A stretch of DNA of 64,000 bases from Bacteroidota bacterium. Lineage in GTDB: Bacteria > Bacteroidota > Bacteroidia > Flavobacteriales_D > Sanyastnellaceae. The DNA lies in NCBI GenBank assembly GCA_002746975.1, contig NVXE01000002.1, positions 148,084 through 212,083 on the forward strand, given 5' to 3'. The notes under the pieces are model-generated. The model worked only from the letters and a program-made list of their open reading frames with translations. It did no database searches and was not told the origin of the DNA. Shown here in pieces: positions 59,068-64,000 of this stretch. The position numbers were made by a program, and so were the translations under genes. Numbering within the stretch: the stretch's first letter is position 1; each line of letters opens with the position of its first letter.

Positions 59068-60096
59068 ATGAATCACGAGGAGATAGAAAAATTATTATTC
59101 AACATACCTAAAGTTGAATTACACTGCCACTTAGAACTTGCATATCGCAAATCAACGATGATGGAGTGGGCAATTGAAGACGGTCTTGAGATAAAATCTG
59201 AGGATGACTTTGCAAAGGAATTCCTTATTAAGGAGCCTATGCAAGACCTACCTTCTGTTTTAAAGAAATTCCTGCAAACTAGAGATAGACTTTCATCATT
59301 AGAAAGGATAGAAAGACTTTCTTTTGAAGCATGTGAAGACATGTATTTAAAGAGTAATGTTAGAATTTTAGAACTTAGATATGCCCCTAGCTTCACTCTT
59401 GAGGTTTTCCCTGAATTAGGCGCTGACAATCTTCATGAAGCTATTGTGAAAGGATGTAAAAGAGCAGAGCTTACATATCCAATGGCAGTTGGGCTAATTT
59501 GCACTCTTCAGAGGATTAAATCCCTTAAGGAAAATATGTATTGGACCGATTTTGCAATCGGAAGAAAAGGTGAGTTTTTAGCTGTTGATTTAGCTGATGA
59601 CGAAGTGGGGTACCCACCAGAACCTTTCGCTCCTATTTTCTCAAAGGCAAAAGCTGCCGGATTAGGTGTGACCATCCACGCAGGTGAACCTAACCTTCCT
59701 CAAGCTCCTAAAAATATTCTTACGTCAATAGATCTTCTGCACGCGGACAGAATAGGCCACGGAGTTCAAGCGATTCACGACGAGGCAGTAATTCATAGGC
59801 TTGTAGATGAAGGAGTGGTATTAGAACTTTGTCCTACAAGCAATTGGCTTACAGAAGCCGTACCGAGTATTGAAGAACATCCATTGAAAAAGCTATACGA
59901 CTTAGGAGTCCGAACTACTATTAACAGTGATGATCCTGGAGTAATGGATATTGACTTAATGGACGAATATCGAATAGCGTATAACATCCTTGGTTTTAAT
60001 GTTGAACAATTAAATCAATGTAATGCTTGGGCTGTGGAAGCGTCATATATTTGTGACGATGTTAAAGAAAAGGTTTGGCCTAAAGACATTACATAA
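59068..60096 (+). CDS. add: Adenosine deaminase
   Basis: 342 residues. Zinc and catalytic motifs are complete: VELHCHLELAYR (HxH), VTIHAGEP, RIGHGVQAI, LELCPTSNWLT, and TINSDDPGV. It deaminates adenosine to inosine. The CHLE version (Glu in place of the usual Asp in HLDG) is seen in Bacteroidota members. Followed within 1 nt by the first arylsulfotransferase-type gene, which may share its transcript. Confidence 0.92.
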   Translation: MNHEEIEKLLFNIPKVELHCHLELAYRKSTMMEWAIEDGLEIKSEDDFAKEFLIKEPMQDLPSVLKKFLQTRDRLSSLERIERLSFEACEDMYLKSNVRILELRYAPSFTLEVFPELGADNLHEAIVKGCKRAELTYPMAVGLICTLQRIKSLKENMYWTDFAIGRKGEFLAVDLADDEVGYPPEPFAPIFSKAKAAGLGVTIHAGEPNLPQAPKNILTSIDLLHADRIGHGVQAIHDEAVIHRLVDEGVVLELCPTSNWLTEAVPSIEEHPLKKLYDLGVRTTINSDDPGVMDIDLMDEYRIAYNILGFNVEQLNQCNAWAVEASYICDDVKEKVWPKDIT

Positions 60097-60097
60097 A

Positions 60098-61753
60098 ATG
60101 AAGACTGGGAATTACTTTAATCGTGGGCTCTTCTTTTTATTTTTATCCTCATTAACTAATTTTCTTAGCGCTCAAACCCAAACAGTAGGGACTTTTACGA
60201 ATACTTCTGAAGCTTTTGAGGGATATAATCTCCTTGCCCCGACAGCATCTAACAACACCTATTTGATTGATAATTGTGGCCATTTAATTAACGAATGGTT
60301 GAGTGATTATAGAGTCGGATTGTCTGCATATTTACTGGAAGACGGATCATTACTACGCACAGCACGACTAACTTCAAATGCAACTCCCCCCTTTTCGGGT
60401 GGAGGTACAGGAGGTAGAATTGAACGATTCAGCTGGGAGGGAGATCTCGTTTGGTCCATGAACTGGGCTGATTCGTCACATCACCAACACCACGATATTG
60501 AAATGATGCCTAACGGAAACATTTTAATCATAGGATGGAACTCTCACTCTTACGAGGAGTGTTTGGTTTTAGGAAAAACTCCAAACGATAGTGAATATGG
60601 ACTTTGGACTACTGAAATAATTGAAATATCACCCACGGGAAGTGAGGGAGGTGAAATAGTATGGCAATGGAATGTTTGGGATCATTTGGTACAGGACACT
60701 GACAGTTTACTCCCTAATTACTCTGTAATATCTGATTCACCTCGCAGGTTTGACATCAACTATTTGGTAAGTAATAACCCCAATAGTTACCATCCTGATT
60801 GGATGCACATTAATGCGATTAACTATAATGAATCATTAGACCAAATTATCCTTAGTTCGCCTAAATTTTGCGAGATATTCATCATAGATCATTCTCTCAC
60901 AACTGAAGAAGCAGCTACAGAATTAGGCGACGTGCTATATCGATATGGGAAACCTAGAAATTACGGGCGAGGAACGGACGAGGATCAAAGATTATTTTTT
61001 CAGCACGATGCGCATTGGGTAGCAGAAGGTTTAAATGATGCTGGGTCAATTATATTATTCAATAATGGCAGAAATAGGCCTGAAGGAAATTTCAGCTCTG
61101 TAGATATTATTGAACTACCACAAATGGAAAATGGCACCTACCCTATTGACGAAATTTCTGCATTTGGCCCATCAACTTATGCATGGTCTTACCCAGAAGT
61201 ATTCTACCCTGAGTTTTTTGGAGATATTATTTCTGGGGCAACTAGAATGCCTAACGGAAACACATTAATTTGTGACGGACCTTCTGGACATGCTTTTGAG
61301 GTAAATGCCGACGAAGAAATAGTGTGGGATTATATTAATCCTATTACAGCATTCGGAGCCACTACTCAAGGAAATAATGCCGGAAATAATAGTCTGTTCC
61401 GCCTTCCAAGGTATCCTGAGAACTACTCGGGGTTATATGGACGAGACCTTACACCAGGTGATGTTTTAGAAATTGATAGTTGGGATACAGGATGCTCCTC
61501 TATCATAAGTGAGGTTGAAAAAAATCCGATAGAAATATCTCCAAATCCTTTTTCTGATAACTTCAGCATTTTATTTCCTGAAGAAGGCGTTTGGGAAATA
61601 TTCACTTCCTCTGGCATGAAGGTTATTAATGGAATCGCTCATGCAAATAGCTACTCTTATTTAGGAAATGACCTTGTTAATGGTTGCTACATATTAAAAT
61701 ATAATTCTACGGATAATAATAAATCCTTTACCTTGAAACTCTTGAAACTCTAA
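60098..61753 (+). CDS. Arylsulfotransferase-like T9SS-exported protein, copy 1
   Basis: 552 residues from ATG 60098, right after the add stop; the longer frame at 60023 overlaps add and is rejected. Signal peptide (LFFLFLSSLTNFLSAQ). The body has HHQHHDIEMMPNGNILIIGW, FQHDAHWV, and RMPNGNTLICDGPSGHAFEV, a pattern seen in the bacterial ASST beta-propeller family. C-terminal T9SS type A sorting domain (ISPNPFSDNFSIL...NGCYILKYNS). Enzymatic activity (aryl sulfate transfer) is not certain, since many members of this family are unverified. Confidence 0.7.
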   Translation: MKTGNYFNRGLFFLFLSSLTNFLSAQTQTVGTFTNTSEAFEGYNLLAPTASNNTYLIDNCGHLINEWLSDYRVGLSAYLLEDGSLLRTARLTSNATPPFSGGGTGGRIERFSWEGDLVWSMNWADSSHHQHHDIEMMPNGNILIIGWNSHSYEECLVLGKTPNDSEYGLWTTEIIEISPTGSEGGEIVWQWNVWDHLVQDTDSLLPNYSVISDSPRRFDINYLVSNNPNSYHPDWMHINAINYNESLDQIILSSPKFCEIFIIDHSLTTEEAATELGDVLYRYGKPRNYGRGTDEDQRLFFQHDAHWVAEGLNDAGSIILFNNGRNRPEGNFSSVDIIELPQMENGTYPIDEISAFGPSTYAWSYPEVFYPEFFGDIISGATRMPNGNTLICDGPSGHAFEVNADEEIVWDYINPITAFGATTQGNNAGNNSLFRLPRYPENYSGLYGRDLTPGDVLEIDSWDTGCSSIISEVEKNPIEISPNPFSDNFSILFPEEGVWEIFTSSGMKVINGIAHANSYSYLGNDLVNGCYILKYNSTDNNKSFTLKLLKL

Positions 61754-61762
61754 ATTACTATT

Positions 61763-63682
61763 ATGAAAAAATTATACCTATTAAGCATAACGCTATTTTT
61801 ATTCAGTTTTTCAATATTATCCCAAGAAAACACTGTTGGAACGATACTTTATAATTCTGAACTTTCTGATGGGGGGTACAATTTAATCTACCCACACAAT
61901 CAATCTACAGCTTTCCTTATGGATATGTGCGGCAACGTAGTTCATACATGGGAACATGCTGACACTCTTCGTCCTGCTAATATCCTATACATTCTTGAAA
62001 ATAGCGATGTTATTACTACATACAGGCCAGCTGACCATAGTGGTGACGCCATTTGGGCTGGAGGAGGAGGAGCTTCAATTGAAAGAAGGACATGGAATAA
62101 TGACCCTATATGGTCTTTTACCCGTAACGACTCAGCTTACAGGTTACACCACGACATTCAACCACTAGCTAATGGCAATGTTTTGGTAACGGCTTGGGAG
62201 CAAAGAGATTCATTAGAATGCATTGAAGCTGGTCGCAATCCTGACAACTTAACTGGATCGGGAATATGGTCAGAGGTTATTTGGGAAATAGGACCAAATG
62301 ATGCCGGAGAAGGAGAAGTTGTATGGGAATGGGCCGTATGGGATCATCTAATCCAAGACTTCGATAGCACTAAATCTAACTATGGTGTTGTCGCAGACAA
62401 CATTAATAAAATCGATATCAATTTTGGCCTTATTTTAGGTGCAGCTGCAGATTGGCTACATATAAATGCCATAGACTACGACCCATTCAGTCAGCATATT
62501 ATGGTTAGTGTTCCTACATTCAACGAAATATGGATTATTGACCGTGGTAATATGACTCCAGGTGAAATTAAATGGAGATGGGGAAACCCAATGGCGTATG
62601 ACCGAGGTGACAGCTCTGACACAAAACTTGGTTTTCAACACCATACACATTGGTTAGACTTAGCACTTAATAGTGGAAACCCCGATTTCGGAAAAGTAGG
62701 CGTTTTCAACAACAGAGTACAAGGTGACACCTCTGAGTACAGTACTGTACACACTCTAACTCCTTTTTACGATGAGTATGAAAACGAATATGCAATTAAT
62801 GCAAGTACGGGTACATATCTGCCCTCTGATTTCGATTGGACATTCTCATCTCCAGATCCAAATACTATTTATTCAAACATCGTTTCTTCATTCCAAAGAC
62901 TTGATAACGGAAATAGTTTAATTTGCTCTGGTAAAAGTGGAGATACTCGAGAGTACACCCAAAATGGAGAGTTAGTTTGGTATTACAAAACACCACTATT
63001 AAATCAGCAGGGAACAGCATCGCCTGTTAGTCAGGGAACTATATTAAATCCATTCCAAAATCTAACTTTCAGAGCTCAAAGATACCCAGCAGACTTTCCC
63101 GCATTTGATGGAATAGATTTAATCGCTGGCGCACCCATAGAGCTTAACCCTACTCCTATAGCAAGTTGCTTTATGTGCGACCTTGCACTTGAATTAGACA
63201 GCATTAGTTATGACTCAAACAATGCTAATATTTCTGTTTCATCTAATGGTTCTTTTGACTTAAATACTATAGCTTGGATGAATCTTAGTGATAGCACAAT
63301 ACTTCCATTCTCTCAAGAATTAGACTTTTCTACTTCTGTAAGTGGTGATTTCTTAATCACTGTAACAGACATAATGGGATGTACTGCCTCGTTAGTTGTT
63401 AGTGTTATTATTGACAGTGTTAATACCATCTCTCCTTTAGCTGTAGGCTTATACCCTAACCCTACTTCTGGCATTATAAATTTAGTTTTGAATAAAACTT
63501 CAGGTGATGCAGTGGTTACTATTTACGATATGCAAGGCCAAACTGTATTTACTGCAAACAATTCAAATTCATCAACTTCTCTAGTTCTTGATTTAAGTTA
63601 TTTAAAAAATGGTGCGTACACTGTGGTTGTTCAATCTTCAACTGGGGTAGCTACGTCAAGAGTAATAATTAAGAAGCTATAG
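61763..63682 (+). CDS. Arylsulfotransferase-like T9SS-exported protein, copy 2
   Basis: 639 residues, 9 nt after copy 1. Same layout: signal peptide (SITLFLFSFSILSQ), LHHDIQPLANGNVLVTAWE, FQHHTHWL, and RLDNGNSLICSGKSGDTREY. The T9SS type A sorting domain at the end reads LYPNPTSGIINLVLN, GDAVVTIYDMQGQTVF, then LKNGAYTVVVQS. The C-terminus is longer, with an extra Ig-like insert around 480-550 (LALELDSISYDSN, ending ITVTDIMGCTASLVV). A tandem duplicate of copy 1 that has diverged. Confidence 0.7.
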   Translation: MKKLYLLSITLFLFSFSILSQENTVGTILYNSELSDGGYNLIYPHNQSTAFLMDMCGNVVHTWEHADTLRPANILYILENSDVITTYRPADHSGDAIWAGGGGASIERRTWNNDPIWSFTRNDSAYRLHHDIQPLANGNVLVTAWEQRDSLECIEAGRNPDNLTGSGIWSEVIWEIGPNDAGEGEVVWEWAVWDHLIQDFDSTKSNYGVVADNINKIDINFGLILGAAADWLHINAIDYDPFSQHIMVSVPTFNEIWIIDRGNMTPGEIKWRWGNPMAYDRGDSSDTKLGFQHHTHWLDLALNSGNPDFGKVGVFNNRVQGDTSEYSTVHTLTPFYDEYENEYAINASTGTYLPSDFDWTFSSPDPNTIYSNIVSSFQRLDNGNSLICSGKSGDTREYTQNGELVWYYKTPLLNQQGTASPVSQGTILNPFQNLTFRAQRYPADFPAFDGIDLIAGAPIELNPTPIASCFMCDLALELDSISYDSNNANISVSSNGSFDLNTIAWMNLSDSTILPFSQELDFSTSVSGDFLITVTDIMGCTASLVVSVIIDSVNTISPLAVGLYPNPTSGIINLVLNKTSGDAVVTIYDMQGQTVFTANNSNSSTSLVLDLSYLKNGAYTVVVQSSTGVATSRVIIKKL

Positions 63683-63692
63683 ATTAAGTCTT

Positions 63693-64000
63693 ATGTCAGA
63701 ATCAATAAAAGTAGAGAATAAGGGAGGTGTAAGATTTATTATTCTAAATCGCCCACATGCATTTAATAGCTTCGATAGAGAAATGGGGAAGTCTTTCCAA
63801 AAGGAGTTAGACTTAGCTGCCGAAGATGATTCGGTAAGATGTTTGGTTATAACTGGTGAAGGGCGAGCCTTTTGTGCAGGTCAAGATTTGAAGGAGGTGA
63901 CAGCTCCTGACGCTCCTGACTTTAAAATAATCGTTGAAGAAACGTATAATGCTAGTATAAGACGTATTTTCAATATGCGCAAGCCGATAATTGCCGCGGT
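63693..64000 (+). CDS. Enoyl-CoA hydratase/isomerase family protein, PaaG-like, N-terminal part
   Basis: The first 102 codons run off the end of the window. It has VRFIILNRPHAFNSFDREM, LVITGEGRAFCAGQDLKE (oxyanion hole), and MRKPIIAAV, typical of the crotonase family. The resemblance is to phenylacetate-pathway enoyl-CoA isomerases (PaaG) among others, but the family cannot be fixed from the N-terminus alone. Confidence 0.8.
   Translation, partial: MSESIKVENKGGVRFIILNRPHAFNSFDREMGKSFQKELDLAAEDDSVRCLVITGEGRAFCAGQDLKEVTAPDAPDFKIIVEETYNASIRRIFNMRKPIIAA

Noticed and set aside
60023..60097. Longer start for the first arylsulfotransferase-like gene
   Set aside because: Overlaps adenosine deaminase by 74 nt; the signal peptide begins at 60098.
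1..64000. CRISPR arrays, insertion sequences, prophage, toxin-antitoxin or secretion-island content
   Set aside because: No spaced repeats, transposase, integrase other than XerD, or phage structural genes were seen on either strand.

Overview
The window is AT-rich chromosomal DNA from a member of the phylum Bacteroidota, most likely an (uncultured, perhaps marine) Flavobacteriales lineage. The supporting evidence is a type IX secretion (T9SS) component (PorQ), four or five exported proteins with T9SS or gliding-motility C-terminal domains, Bacteroidota-restricted families (DUF4494, DUF4920, DUF983, GlmU-like protein, Bacteroidota-type SPOR protein), BshA of bacillithiol synthesis, and promoters with the Bacteroidota -7 element TAnnTTTG in place of -10/-35 boxes. 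Shine-Dalgarno sequences are largely absent. The window has no rRNA, insertion sequence, prophage, CRISPR array or plasmid gene. Almost all of it is ordinary core genome, tightly packed and often translationally coupled.

Layout. 1-4.7 kb: tail of a GTP cyclohydrolase II-like gene, ribosomal protein L31 (type B), a candidate small RNA, a SPOR-domain exported protein coupled to XerD, and EttA. 4.7-11.2 kb: a three-gene metal/cobalamin-type ABC importer, divergent from an acyl-CoA carboxylase beta subunit operon with ChaN-like, DUF4920 and CXXCH proteins. 11.2-17.9 kb: Nudix CoA pyrophosphatase, Aat, small unknown proteins, a large choice-of-anchor-L/T9SS protein and a GlmU-like protein. 18-26.4 kb: lon, porQ, cmk, a NagZ/beta-lactamase fusion, bshA and a membrane protein in one direction; lon has a textbook sigma-54 promoter with an upstream palindrome. 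27-31 kb: a lipoprotein and a lipase/beta-helix protein. 31-44.6 kb: aroQ with an SLC12-like cation-chloride transporter, exo-endonuclease, rlmD, phosphoribosyltransferase, aroK, FAH hydrolase, OmpA protein, sugar transferase, DksA-like protein, transaldolase, YciO, pcm and DUF4494. 44.6-47.7 kb: T9SS protein, tRNA-Lys, tRNA-Leu and a large inverted-repeat element. 47.7-58 kb: SulP transporter, metallo-beta-lactamase/rhodanese protein, DAHP synthase-chorismate mutase, a second copy of the candidate small RNA, ABC exporter, purB, lactonase-like protein and pyrD. 58-64 kb: smpB, adenosine deaminase, two tandem arylsulfotransferase-like T9SS proteins and the start of an enoyl-CoA hydratase.

Three signals stand out beyond the gene list. 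(i) At least thirteen genes have the 8-nt -7 element placed exactly 4 nt before the start codon, which implies leaderless mRNAs and settles several start codons, including GTG starts. (ii) Two intergenic regions 51 kb apart carry what looks like the same small RNA: a hairpin, a conserved ATTTGGTTAA, and a terminator hairpin with an identical AAACGT hexaloop. (iii) Downstream of tRNA-Leu there is a 140-nt structure with perfect 25-bp arms and three internal hairpins, followed by a second copy of the tRNA-Leu 3' end.
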